Positions 1-12,027 of a stretch of DNA of 64,000 bases are shown here, piece by piece. This DNA is from Bolinopsis microptera (Eukaryota; Ctenophora; Tentaculata; Lobata; Bolinopsidae). Where the stretch lies: contig NC_087081.1 of assembly GCF_026151205.1 (NCBI RefSeq), positions 14,437,340 to 14,501,339 on the forward strand, in the 5' to 3' direction. The position numbers and the translations under genes are program-made. The notes under the pieces were generated by a model that did not search any database, had not been told where the DNA came from, and worked only from the letters and a program-made list of their open reading frames with translations. Numbering within the stretch: the first letter of the stretch is position 1; each line of letters opens with the position of its first letter.

Positions 1-59
1 TTTTATTTCCAATTTGCTGCGAAAATATTGGCAGATGTGCAAAAAAATCCCAAGCTTCC

Positions 60-245
60 CTAGAATTCATGTTTTACTAGCCTGTCACGTGACCAAAACG
101 GTTTTTTTTGCTTATAACTCTCCAGGGAAGCATTTTTACCCTACGTCATGGGGGGTGATTCGGAATTAGCGTCCAAAAATACATCGATTCAGATCAATTT
201 CATACCCAAAGGGCCTTTTCACAAGAATTTTCTTAAAATTTGGGC
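60..245. repeat. Dispersed repeat module with GTCACGTGAC palindrome (copy 1)
   Basis: The segment around GTCACGTGACCAAAAC, followed by a block reading about TTTACCCTACGT and GTGATTCGGAATTAGC, recurs near 43945-44110 and 44618-44690. No coding frame is seen. It precedes the array at 1330-2220, and the 44.6 kb copy likewise precedes an AGCGCT array. It is probably part of one non-autonomous repeat family. Confidence 0.6.
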
Positions 246-312
246 GAGCGATTTAGTATGAGCGCGCCGAGCTATGTCATTTATAATACCTTATAATCGC
301 TTATAGTCCAGT

Positions 313-1300
313 CATTTATGGAAATGAACCTGCAAATTTTCAGATACTCACGAAACTTTGCACAGACCTTCCCAAAGGTATGAATAAACGATTTTCGGTT
401 GGAGACATTTTTTTACCATGGGGAAAAACCAGGAGGGCCACGCACATATTGACCCAATAACGTAACCGACCCTTTGCTTCTGAAGGTCGTAGAGACTTCG
501 AAATAGACTTAAACGAAGCCACATATGCATGTTTATATAGAAGTTATTGATCAACACATGGCCTAAAATCCTTAATTTTCGAGAAATTCGCCAAAAACCA
601 TTTTGGGGGAGGCACTGAGCCAATTTGCTAACTTTTGATATAATCGTGATAGAGTCTTCGGACAAAGTGCAAAAGAACCGCAATTGGCATATTTATATAT
701 GATTTATGAAGAAACATGTGCCTTAAAGTGCTTACTTTTTCAGTTATTGGCGAAAAACTGATTTTCGGTTCCAGAAATCATGCAAAATGAAAAATATGGG
801 TATCTGGTAAATTGGGCTATGAAGGCCCTAGAGATTTTTGAATGAGTGCAAATTGTGCAGAATGGCCATGTTTATATACAACTTATGAAGCAATATGTAC
901 CCTAAAATGCTCACTTTTCGAGTTATTTGGGGGAAAACCAGAGGAAATTTTCACGAAATAGAGCAAAATTGGTTATATCAGCCATTTTTGCCTCCCGTTC
1001 TATGTTAAAATGGTTTTTGGCGAATTTCTCGAAAAGTAAGGATTTTAGACCATGTGTTGATCAATAACTTCTATATAAACATGCATATGCGGCTTCGTTT
1101 AAGCCTATTTTGAAGTCTCTACGACTTTCAGAAGAAAGGGGTCAGTTACATTATTGGATCAATATGGGCGTGGCCCTCCTGGGTTTTCCCCATGGTAAAA
1201 AAAATGTCTCCAACCGAAAATCGTTTATTCATACCTTTTGAAAGGTCTGTGCAAAGTTTCGTGAGTATCTGAAAATTTGCAGGTTCATTTCCATAAATGT
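313..1300. mobile_element. Foldback element with about 280 bp inverted arms and internal tandem units
   Basis: The segment from about 313-608 (CATTTATGGAAATGAACCTG inward) is repeated as its reverse complement at about 1010-1300, with scattered mismatches. The roughly 400 bp between the arms holds degenerate tandem units of about 165 bp. These are recognised by the recurring block TTATGAAG...CCTAAAATGCT...CGAGTTATT near 537, 697 and 876. Short open frames here are shadows of the repeat. Non-autonomous TIR or foldback DNA fits best, and the superfamily is unknown. Confidence 0.65.
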
Positions 1301-1329
1301 CCATTAATAACTGGACTATTATTATAATA

Positions 1330-2220
1330 TCGCGTAATTTTGTTGTTAATTGTGTCCTCGTTCCAAATACGTAAAAAATTAAGCGCTCATAATCGTTTAT
1401 AATCGCTTATATACCCCGCTTACATAATCGCTTATATACCCCAAATAAATCAAATCAAAACATATTTTGATCATAGTTTTAAAATGCGTCAAAAAGCGCT
1501 TTTCATCGTTTATAATCGCTTATAAGCGACAATTTAAGACAATAACATTTACGATACTTTATAATCACTTATAATCGCTTATAATATCTCGTACCTGACA
1601 ATTTTTTCCTCGTTTCAAATACGTAAAAAAGCGCTTATAATCGTTTATAATCGCTTATGGACAGCAAATAAATAAGCGCTTATAAACGCTTTTCAGTAGG
1701 AAAATTTCAAGAAAAGCGGTTATAAGCGCTGATCATAGTGAAAATATCGCTTTTTAGCAGATTTCAAAAAATCGCTTATTGTCGCTTATAATCGTTTTAT
1801 AATCGATTTAAACCGCTTATTAACTTAAAATAAAAAAGCGTTTTTTTAACGATTAGTAGGCGCTTTTTAATTTGGAACTTTCCCTAGTATAGTGAATATA
1901 ATCGCTTATAGTCGATTAAAAGCGTTTTAAAAACGGTCCAAAAAACGGTTTATAAGCGTTTTTTTGAAAAGCGCTTACGGAGCGATAATAATCGACAACC
2001 CTAAAATAAAAGCGTTTTTTATCACTAATAATTTTAATTCGCGATTTATTATCGCTTTTAAAGCGCTAATAATCGCTTTTGCAAAAAAAATTTATGGAAA
2101 AAGCGATTATAATCGTTTTTAATCGTTAATTAACGGGACCGTTTATAATCGCTTTATAATCGCCAAATAACGGTGGGTTTTATCAATAAGCGCTTTTTTA
2201 GCGTAAAAAAAGCGGTTATT
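1330..2220. repeat. Degenerate array of AATCGCTTATAA / AAGCGCTT motifs
   Basis: About 0.9 kb is built almost entirely from variants of AATCGCTTATAA and AAGCGCTTATAA with no fixed register, rich in short palindromes. It contains no ORF. It behaves like a rapidly diverging satellite or cryptically simple tract. It follows a GTCACGTGAC module and foldback DNA, as the 44.9-45.7 kb array does. Confidence 0.7.
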
Positions 2221-3865
2221 ACCGCTGATCACAAAAAATTAGTTATGGAAACTTGCCGTTAAATTACATAAAAGTTTGACAGCAATTCTTCCAACAACGC
2301 TACAGTATCAGGAGCAGAAGCAGCGAGCAGTTCTTTGGACAAAGCTATTTAAAGGTTCGGTTTTCCTCTATACTACATATGCTGCGTTTATAGCCGGGGC
2401 CCGGAGGGATACACAATTTTGGACTCGAGGCTTCCTCTGGTAATGCGATCTCGGAAGGCAGGCCTCCCCTTTGCAACACGAGCTCGGAAGCGGAAGCTCT
2501 CGATAGTCGATACGGGAGGTACGTATCGAGAATGACTCAGACCCAAAATTTTCTAAGTCAAAGTTTTTCAAAGTTTTTCTGAAACCACTTTTCTCCACGT
2601 TTCAATTTCATGCTACCCGGCCCTGTTCATTATTAGCCAACATTTTGTTTTGGTTTTTCAAACTCCGCACCTAGTGAAACGAAGCACAATAGTTCCCGAT
2701 TAAGGGCACAATTGTACCTTTATAACATGCATGCGCACTTCACTCGATTTCTTTGCCAGTCTGGTAATCTAACTATTCAATGATGAACCTCTCATTATTA
2801 GGGCAGTGTTTTATATCAACAGTATAGTTTTAATAATGCCCCTTGACAATACACAAGTTAAAAGATATACAAATAAACAAGTTGTGATGCCGTCACAAGT
2901 TTACTGCATTTTGTTAACAATGTTATTTTGACTAATTAGATCGTGGTAGCGCCTGGGTGGCTAAATGTAATTTGCACCGTAATTATAAAGTTTCTGCAGA
3001 GGAAGATTGGAAATCTTTGTCAGTTCTTCAGATCGTTGATCTCGAGTAGAATAAATTCAATTATAATATAATGTCACCGCAATTTATCAAGGACCGGAAT
3101 TTTTCAAATAACTCCGCAACCCAAAAGTTCTTAACTTTCTTTTGATGACGAAATTGTTGCGCGTATATAAACCCAAGTACATATTTCGAGGAGAGCTTAC
3201 ATATTATGAACAGTCACTAACTGGTAAACAGCAGTGACTGATCTTTAAGCAGCATTATTTTTGTCACAACATTTCTACACGTATAAGGTAGTTTTTTAAA
3301 TTTCTTATCGGGAGAAATGTTGTGTCTTAAATGCTGCTTTACTCATTTTCAGACGCATTTATTCGGAATACAATAGTTTGCAACCACGCTTATGAATTTT
3401 ACGTTCATATTTAATTATTTTGCCTTGTAAGATTTCATATTTAAATTAATATTTATTTTCCTGTAATTCATTCTATTGTTAACAAACTAGGAGCCAACTG
3501 GGAGCCGATCGGACATTTGGTTCGTTCACTGATCCGGTCTGCTTTCATTTTCAATATCTTGCTCTGTCGAACTTGTTTATTGAACAATCAGGAGTCATTT
3601 ATAAGATTGTTAAAAAATAAGCTGTCACAATCATATTGACAAGAATGTGAAATTTCATCTATCAACCGTAACTCTAACTGTAAGTGCCACACTGTGGTCC
3701 ACACTGACACACTAGAAGTATCCCAGTTTGTTTTAGTTATCATAGGATTTGATGACTATTATAGAGTTCAACTAATCTTGCTATATATAAAGCGAGACGA
3801 TATATATCCGTACCATTTTACTGACACCACGGCATCAACTTTAACACGATTTTCCGCAAAAACCG
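2221..3865. other. No gene recognised
   Basis: AT-rich DNA. A GC-richer stretch at about 2385-2620, with repeated CTCGGAAG-type words, looks like degraded repeat DNA. Short ORFs there and at 3694-3891 match nothing I recognise and lack exon signals. Confidence 0.5.
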
Positions 3866-4065
3866 TAAGGGGTCATTCACATATTACGTAATCAATATTT
3901 TAGCAAATTTTACCCCCCTCCCCCCTTCCGTAATCAACCGTAATCAAGACCCAACCCCCCCCCCCTCCTGACAGCAATATTACGTAATCATGGCCTGACC
4001 CCCCCCCCCCCCCCTTGACTTTTTTCCTAGAAAAAACTTTTCGCTACGTTTCATGATCATGGCAT

Positions 4066-4178
4066 GAAGGTGCTTGGCCGGATATCATAACAATGATTTC
4101 GGCTCATCGTGATAGCATGATCATCATGCTATCATGATGAGCCGAAATCATTGTTATGATATCCGGCCAAGCACCTTC
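4066..4178. repeat. 113-nt near-perfect hairpin inside the TIR element
   Basis: The left arm 4066-4121 and right arm 4123-4178 are reverse complements over 56 bp with one mismatch and a single-base centre. The transcript of either strand would be a long hairpin. Confidence 0.85.
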
Positions 4179-4191
4179 TAAAATACTTACT

Positions 4192-4654
4192 ATTATAAAT
4201 CAAGAGGCTTGCATATAATGAACATATTGACACGGGTGCAGAGTTGAGTCTGTACGGAACCTAGTAGTTTCAGTTCCTTGTTTAAGTTGCCGTACAGCAA
4301 GGACATCCACTACTTTAGCCCGGCGAGGCACATAACTCACTCTACAACTCCATGTCAAATGTTTCATATGTACTAGCCAAGTTCACAAGATATATCCTTG
4401 TGTTTGAGAAGCGCTCGTTAGAACTGCTTCTTTTCCTTCAGTATCCCACAGTCTCTCGAGTTTCGTAACTGCCAGAGAACTCTCTTGAACAATTACTAGA
4501 CCCGGTGATTATAAATCAAGAGGCTTGCATATAATAAACATATTGACACGGGTGCAGAGTTGAGTCTGTACGGAACCTAGTAGTTTCAGTTCCTTGTTTA
4601 AGTTGCCGTACAGCAAGGACATCCACTACTTTAGCCCGGCGAGGCACATAACTC
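4192..4654. repeat. 147 bp direct repeat pair, 316 bp period
   Basis: 4192-4338 and 4508-4654 are identical except for one base (ATAATGAAC versus ATAATAAAC). Equal length and spacing suggest a partial tandem duplication of a 316 bp unit within the TIR element. Miniature LTRs are possible, but no TG..CA ends were seen. Confidence 0.8.
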
Positions 4655-4890
4655 TCTCTAAATAGCCGGATATTCGATCAATTTCTAAATTTTATCACTA
4701 TCAGAGTGAAATTGAGTGGAATTTGAATTAAAATATTGTCAAATTGTTATTATTCTAGAGGGTAAAAAAGAAAATTTTGATTACGTAATCAACGGCCGAA
4801 ACCCCCCCCCCCCCCCCCGTAATCAACCGTAAGCATTTGGAAACCCCCCTCCCCCCTCGGCTGATTACGTAATATGTGAACGACCCCTAA

Positions 4891-6190
4891 TGAAGGAGTA
4901 GTCAGAAATTCCCCGGACAAAGTTGATAAGGTTGTCTACTACCAAATTTCTGACGATAGTAGCTCCGACTGTTCTGATTTAGAAGTAATTTTTGATTAAT
5001 TTATTTTGAAATATTTGTTTTATTGGTTCTCTAAATGTCTAAATTTGACAAAATAGGACGAAATTTTTCGCAGACGAAAAGTTTTGTAAGCAATTGACGA
5101 AATTTTTCGGAATAGTTTTTTTCGCGACGAAATTTTTTGCACCTAAGGTATGATATCAATTTCTCAAAACCCAACTTCGTATCATTAACCAAATATGAAC
5201 AAGCTATACTATTGCACTTAGTAAATAAAAACAGTTTTTTTTTCAGAATGTCAAGCCAGGACTAGGAGTGTTAGGGCTTCTCTTGACCAATTAACGTTTA
5301 ATCCATTTAATCCGTTTGAATACGTCAAACCAATTATATAGCGATATTAGCGATGTCAACGATTATTGATTAATGATTTTTATTTATGAAAAATTATCAC
5401 TGACTAGTTCTACCATTAGAAATAATTCGTTAAAGAAGAACCTGTATATACACCCCTGAACGCGAACAGGTAACCATGATCAGGTAACTACGCGCATTTT
5501 GAAAATTCTAAAACACTCGTCCATATTTGTAGGCACGACAATCACACCCGTGATATTTTAAAGTGTGCATCTTGTAGAAAATAAGTGTGGCTATCCAGTG
5601 ACCAGTATCCACTATCCATGCAGCTAAAATGTAGACCTGAACTGTAACAGTAACACAGCACACTCTAGGCCTTTATAAGGCCTAGCTACCTCCAAAGATT
5701 ACGTTTTTTTAAAGATTGAAACTTTTTGCTCAGTTTTGTGACCTTGGAGGAAAATCAGGTACTTAATTTATTTAAAGTTATGTTTGTTATATGCCACGTA
5801 GGAATCGATTAGCTAGGGCTGTGTGAAGTCCCCATCCTTCTAGCTCAAAAGGTGACGGGGTCTATAAGCGTATAGTGAAACCAATTTTAAACGCGCATGT
5901 CACCACCTTAAAATGGGTGGTTGCCTGCTCAAAATAATGTGTGCGGCGCGACATAGTCATGAAAAGCACACCACTGCCTACGAAACTAGACAGTAGTATA
6001 GTACCCAAGATCGGAAGTGACCAAATAATTGCCGAAATTTGTACTTCAGATTTTATTGAAATTCTACAATAACTTAGTCCATCATGATACATACTACAAA
6101 CTTTGAGAGTTTGGTGACGAATTATGAGATGCAAGACTAAACACAAAGATAAACATTGCAAAGTTTTAGCGATAAATTCTTAGATTTAAG
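4891..6190. other. No gene recognised
   Basis: AT-rich. It includes repeated GACGAAATTTTTCG words at about 5055-5130, which are palindromic and probably repeat-derived. The ORF at 5862-6161 (minus) shows no family resemblance. Confidence 0.5.
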
Positions 6191-6770
6191 AATTCACAAC
6201 ACTATAATCATCAATACAACATCAAAAAAATCAATCATACAAACACATCAAATCACATCTACAACAACACAAATAACACATATTCATGAAAACACATGAC
6301 AGTATCAACACACAATAAAATCAAAAAACACACACACACAAAAACAACAACAAACATACAATAATAAATGCAAAACAACACACAAATATATTGAAAACAA
6401 ACATCAAGATCAAGCATGATAATAAAATCAAAAACATCAAACACAAAGAAATTCAATCAACACAATAATACACATCACAAAAAATCACAACACAAAAACA
6501 TTGAATCAATCAAAATAAATCAACAAAACAAACAACACATTTTATCAATTAACACAAAAAATCACAAACAAAATCAATTAAAATAACAATTAATCAATAT
6601 AAATCACATGCATACATTATTAATACAACACACTACAACACATAACAATCACATCAATATCATAGATAAAAAAAAAACAAATCACATCACACAATTAAAC
6701 AACATCATATTCCATCAAAAACACACATCATCAACATATCAAAAACCAAAACATGAAAACATTCAAACTC
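6191..6770. repeat. Guanine-depleted A/C-rich tract (low complexity)
   Basis: Counting by eye, about 15 G occur in roughly 580 bases of the + strand. A and C form CACA/ATCA/CAAAA words, so the composition is strongly strand-asymmetric. The open frame on the minus strand (6259-6456) is a by-product of the composition. No exact tandem period is visible. Confidence 0.75.
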
Positions 6771-9700
6771 GAAACGATTAAAAGCGTGAAACATTTCGTT
6801 ACACTTTGCTGTCGCTAACAAATTGTTCTAGATTATCGTTAAATTATATTTTTATTCGTGATATCATATGAATAGTGGGTAGACTGCGATCTGCATGACT
6901 ATATAATATTAAAGAAATATTAAATTACAAAGCACGAGTTGCAATCTGGATTGAATTCTTTTCTGAGAAGATAAACCTATTTTATATCTAGAGATATTAA
7001 GTAGAGTATTTAGAAATAGAGAGAGGACGAACCTGATATAATTAGAGATAAGAGTAGAGAAGATTTGCCACTCCTCAAAGTCCCCTGACCTCCACTTTAT
7101 AGCTGTCAGTATCTATCACCCAGTCCCTCATTCCGCCACATATCACTAACCCTCCTCCTTGGGAGTGTATTACGAGTCCTAGTGACTGAACGCTTCTCCT
7201 GCTGCCCGCTCTTCCTATCAGACCTGTGAATAGGGACAAGAGTATATTTATCTGACAGTTGCGAAATCCATGTTGATTAATATTCTATCAAAGACTTTAA
7301 TCTTTAATATGATGATTAAATTTCCGATCAGTTTTTTTTATAACATGGCCATGTTGAAGAGTTATCTACAGACTTAAGAATGTTTCGAAAGAGTAAACAA
7401 AACCAAGAATAGACTGGGTTGAACATGAGTCAAATTTGTAGTGTATACAGAGTACATCACACTGACCGCGAATATAACCGATTAGTGCATTCTTTAATCT
7501 GCGGATTAGGATAATATTACATTTATTACGTGAATCGCATACAATCAGTTTTAAGATGCAATTGAATATGAATGATCGATGATATTAAATCACATCCACT
7601 GCTTGCTCATAAAAATAGTTTGTGAATAATAGAATTAAGTAGATTATTATAGTTATTTCCGAATATAGTAGTAATAGTAAAATTTTAAGAATACTCATTA
7701 AAAATGCATGTACCAATACTCCTTTCTCTCTTACCGGGAAGAAACAAGAACAAGTTTGAGGCCTGGAGCTTTCCTCCTCTTCTATACCATTACATTGTTC
7801 AGTATGTTTATTATTCCACCCACCCTTCCGTGCCATCATTTCTAAAGTCAAACTAGTAATGCAACTATAATTGGTAAAATTAAGCATTGAGTCCAATCTG
7901 AGGATGGTAAATGATTGTAATTTTTGTAATTCAAAGTTTGATCACGTGAGTTAATATTTAGTATTCTGAGGTTGATAAAAGGCCGAAAGCTGTAAGAACC
8001 TCGCAGTGTTAGCCGTTAATAATGTTTCAGTTTGTTAACACTGCTATCTAAAACAAAATAGTGGCAATTCTCCCACACGGGTTTCATGGGGTGGAGCATA
8101 GAAACAGCTAGAAAAAACTATACCCAGTCTATAACAAAATTACAGCAACTTGACATTTATTCTATGTGATATCTATGATCTGACGATTACAATAGACAAA
8201 ATCCCTCAGCTAAAAAACCCGCATTATAATCTAACAGTAATACCAGGATTCAAGGATTCTGAAGATTCATTCGTGGGACAAAATCGTGTTTGGAGCCTTG
8301 TGTGAACTGAAATTAAAGCAGTCAAAGCTAGCCTACTGTTTTGTGTTCGCAGCGTTTTGCTGGTAAGTGAGGGGTGTTAAATCTAAACTCATAATATTAT
8401 CTTTTGATTTTCTATCAAGAACTAGTGAATCTAAAACCCAGAATTTGAAACGAAAACCTCGACAAAAAACCATAATATCATATTATTATTTATAATTGTT
8501 CGAATATTTTTCTTGCAAGACTCTGAACTAGTGGCCTTCAGAGACAAGTCGGCTTTTTATTTTTTCAGCAAACATAGAGCTTTCGTCTGGGAAGCATAAC
8601 GACTACAAGAAGTAGATAAAAGTGTCAAAGGGAAAACTAGGCACTTGGCATAGATAGGCAAGATCAGATCTTCTTTCGGAAGTTCTCATTTTCTTGATGA
8701 GTCGTTGACATTTTGAACATTTCAAGACTTTACAAACCATCTCAAAACTGTATTATGATGAGTTTTGATTTATTATTATCGCCAGCAAAAGGTAAAGAGT
8801 GGCACCAGTACCTGGAAGATTAACGATTCTATCAGTGGGAGGAACCGAAATCTATCTGGGGAGGTCAACAAAGCAGACCAGATCTGAAAAAAAAGCGAGA
8901 GCAACTGGTTAGAATTTCAGGTGGTTTGAAAGCAGATTTCTCAGTTAGTGATAAAGATCATTTTGGGGAGTAAATAATGGGGATAATATCTACAGAAGAA
9001 CAGGAAATAATACTTGGAGAGAGTCCCTCCAGGTGGACTAAAAGTAGTGAGGAAAACATTATTGGTATCAGGTATTATACAGGGTAGGTATAACAGATAG
9101 TTGTGAAGTTTTAATTGATAAACGCGGTCAAAACATTAGTCCCATATAAAATTTTCAACATCAAAAATATTATCAGGAAATGCTAACATAAGGGGATTGA
9201 GCTACAAAGTTCAAAAGGGTATAACAGTCTGTAGAATACTATTGTTCTTAAAGTTGGCAAATGTTGGCATCTCAAGAATTTTTCAGATCTTTGTTTTCCC
9301 ATCAGCCGGTGTGAGGTGCGTTTAGAATTTCAAAAACATACCATTGTGCAAGACTCAAGACTGCCTCTCTCTATCAATCCCTCTTTCATCAATAATTCAA
9401 CAAGTTGAATTGCAGTAACAGTAGCGGTAATTACCAAAGAGTATCAATTGAACAAAAATGTATGTGTCAAATACTTAGACACTGCGTGACTGCAGCTGCG
9501 AACGTCAGATCGAGAACAGTCGAAGTTACTGAAAGACAAGAAATACGGCTATATAGCTTCTATAGGTCTGTGTAAGTGACGCCATTCGAGACGATGGTTA
9601 TTAGACGATGTTGATTATAGTCCGAGTTTCTGATTCTTTTCATGAATATCATAATGTACATGCTATGATAATCGAAACAAATGAAATCTTTTGGGCGATC

Positions 9701-12027
9701 GTTTCATGATGAAACAATACCAATCTTGTGCGATTGGTTTTGCTTTATTGATGAAACGTTTTGTTATTCCTTTTATTTCGATTGTTTCAATTGCTATTAA
9801 AATACGTCTATGTTAATTGAGCAACTTGCTTAAAATATGCAGGAGTTGTAAAATGTGTGCCAAATCTGCATAAAAACTTTAAAACAAAATATGTTTGTTG
9901 AATTGGTAAATGTCTTTCAACTTTCAAGTCTTCCAAGTTTACAAAAGAAATTGCCTAGTTTGCGATAAAGAAGATTTAAAGCCTATACTGATTAACTGAT
10001 CATTCCATGACCATAAGATGTATAATCAGGAGGTTCTGATCGGATGTTGTCACAATATGACGCAAACCCAGAAAAGTTAAATCACTTTTTATAGTACAGC
10101 TAAAAGAGCTATGCGAGGTTAAAGTTTTTACTTAGCTGGTAAGCATGCACTGAATTAATCATAAATTATGATTATAACATAATTGATTGCAGCTAACACA
10201 ATAGAAAGGCCGCGACCTACCCCAAAAAGCTTTTGAAGCAGCACAATAGCTGCGATCTCGACACGAGGATAACCTAAACACGAGGAACAATACAAAACAA
10301 GGAACAACCCGCACTCTCCAGGCAGACATGCTCTCCCCAACTCTTAGCACGTAATTGTAACCGGGCCATTGTCCGCTCTGCCGGGCCACACTTATAATGC
10401 AAACACACGTTGCTTCGTAGCCCCTTCATAAATAGCACTCCTTATGTGTACCGCTATAAGTATAACGAACCACCTTGAGAAGTGGGTGGTAAAAAGTAAA
10501 CACTAACATCACAGACCCTCAGTGTCATCATGAAGTTCATCGAACCAAAATACAAAACTAGAAGCACTTGGCATGTATGTTGTTGAAGTTTGCGTGTGTC
10601 GATTGACCGGAAGTTAGCTGTGCTTGCTTTTTATAAGCATCGTAGATTAATCAAACATTATAACATCAGAACGATATACTAGTATTTGAGCACAGTGCTT
10701 AATGTATGCGAGTCGCGACAGGAACAGTATAATATTAAGGGCCCCAGCGACAACGAATGGTAATTGGTAACTTCTCTCAAATATGTCACGACATTGAATT
10801 TATTGATCGTTTCTGTTTACAAGTATTGCAGCAGTCATTGTCAGGCAATGAGTCATTGACCTTGAATTGTGGATGACACACAGTTAGAAGTTACACATTT
10901 GAATTTAAAAAGACCCTCCTGGCAAGCCTGCAGGTGAGTACAACCCCTTCAAGTTCAATAAGCATATAATTATAACTATAATAGAAGGAGGGGCCACACA
11001 CTGAGGGCATTTTGGTCTGTGCAATCCCCATGGTTACCCATAAAGAGTTGCACAATCAGAAACTGGACAGCTTCTATAATATGATTTTATACTCAGCCAC
11101 ATGAATACACTGGCCCAAAGTTGTCCACTCAAACGAAAACGAGTCGAAAACTTAAAGCTGATATTAAGGTATATCAATAATTGCCTGATTTTTAGTCATA
11201 ATGAACTGTGATAATGAAACTGCGACCCCACTAACTTCTAGTGGAGCACTACGTACACAATCAGGTACATCGACTTTCGACAAGACGGTATCATTATAAA
11301 AGACAGATCTCTAAATTTAGAAATGGAGCAGTCTCGACAGTGTGTGAATAATTAAAGTTTTGTGAGCGTGCTCATTGTAGGAGGAGTCCTACATTTGATA
11401 CCTTTGTCAAACTCCTTGGTCACATGATAAACCTTGATTAGGGTTACACCTCAGTATAGTTAATTACAATATTAATACCACCTTACATTTGGCACACATA
11501 GACAAAGGACTACACTCCGTCTTGATGACTGGGGATGCTTGAGGGACCACCAAAAGTTTATCGTATTCATAGGCTCTTATTGTTTGGACATGACACATAA
11601 TGAATAAATTGTAGTTAAGTAGGTAGGGTACGGAGGAGTGCGTGCTTCTCTATACTCCTAAATGTCCGCTTCTCCAGTCTCTACTCCTGAATGTCAGCCA
11701 TCAATAACTCTCATTATAAGATTATACACTGCTTTAGGTGAAAAAAATCACAGATTTATAATTTATTCCGAATTGTACCCCTGTATAGTGTATAAACTAT
11801 ATTAAGTAAGTGGGTAGTTTAAAATAACTTCCCTTTTTAACTGCAATACAAAACCTTTAATAAAAGCAGAAAGCTTATAAAATGTAATTAAACGTTTTTT
11901 AAAACATATAATTTTTCGTCTGATAAAAATATATCGGTGATTTTATTTCTGTAGTATCATGAACTAGATTCAACACTTCAATATAATTGTACAATCATGA
12001 TAAATTGATTTCGGGATTATGACAAAG
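6771..12027. other. Long stretch without a convincing gene
   Basis: Mostly AT-rich unique-looking DNA. Splice-donor-like strings occur at 8357 (CTGGTAAGTGAG) and 10932 (GCAGGTGAGTA), but the sequence before each has stops in most frames. They could mark untranslated exons or be chance. ORFs at 7585-7896 and 10155-10389 (minus) are unrecognised. Confidence 0.4.

Larger units (their letters stand above)
3869..4887. mobile_element. 1.02 kb TIR element, Harbinger/PIF-like by TIR and TAA target duplication
   Basis: The ends form 26 bp inverted repeats, GGGGTCATTCACATATTACG and onward, with one mismatch. They are flanked by TAA at 3866-3868 and 4888-4890. A GG-starting TIR plus a TWA duplication is typical of PIF/Harbinger, though the assignment is by signature only. 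Inside are poly-C tracts, a 113-nt hairpin, two 147 bp direct repeats, and no transposase frame. It is a non-autonomous element. Confidence 0.7.

Noticed and set aside
4192-4654. 147 bp direct repeats as LTRs of a miniature LTR element
   Set aside because: No TG..CA ends, primer-binding site or target duplication; simple tandem duplication explains them.
6259-6456. Val/Phe/Cys-rich minus-strand ORF
   Set aside because: Created by the G-depleted composition; absence of C on the minus strand removes few stops by chance, and no protein pattern is present.
8690-8720. TTGATGAGTCGTTGAC as a hammerhead core
   Set aside because: Lacks the CTGATGA start and a GAAA strand, and no stems form.
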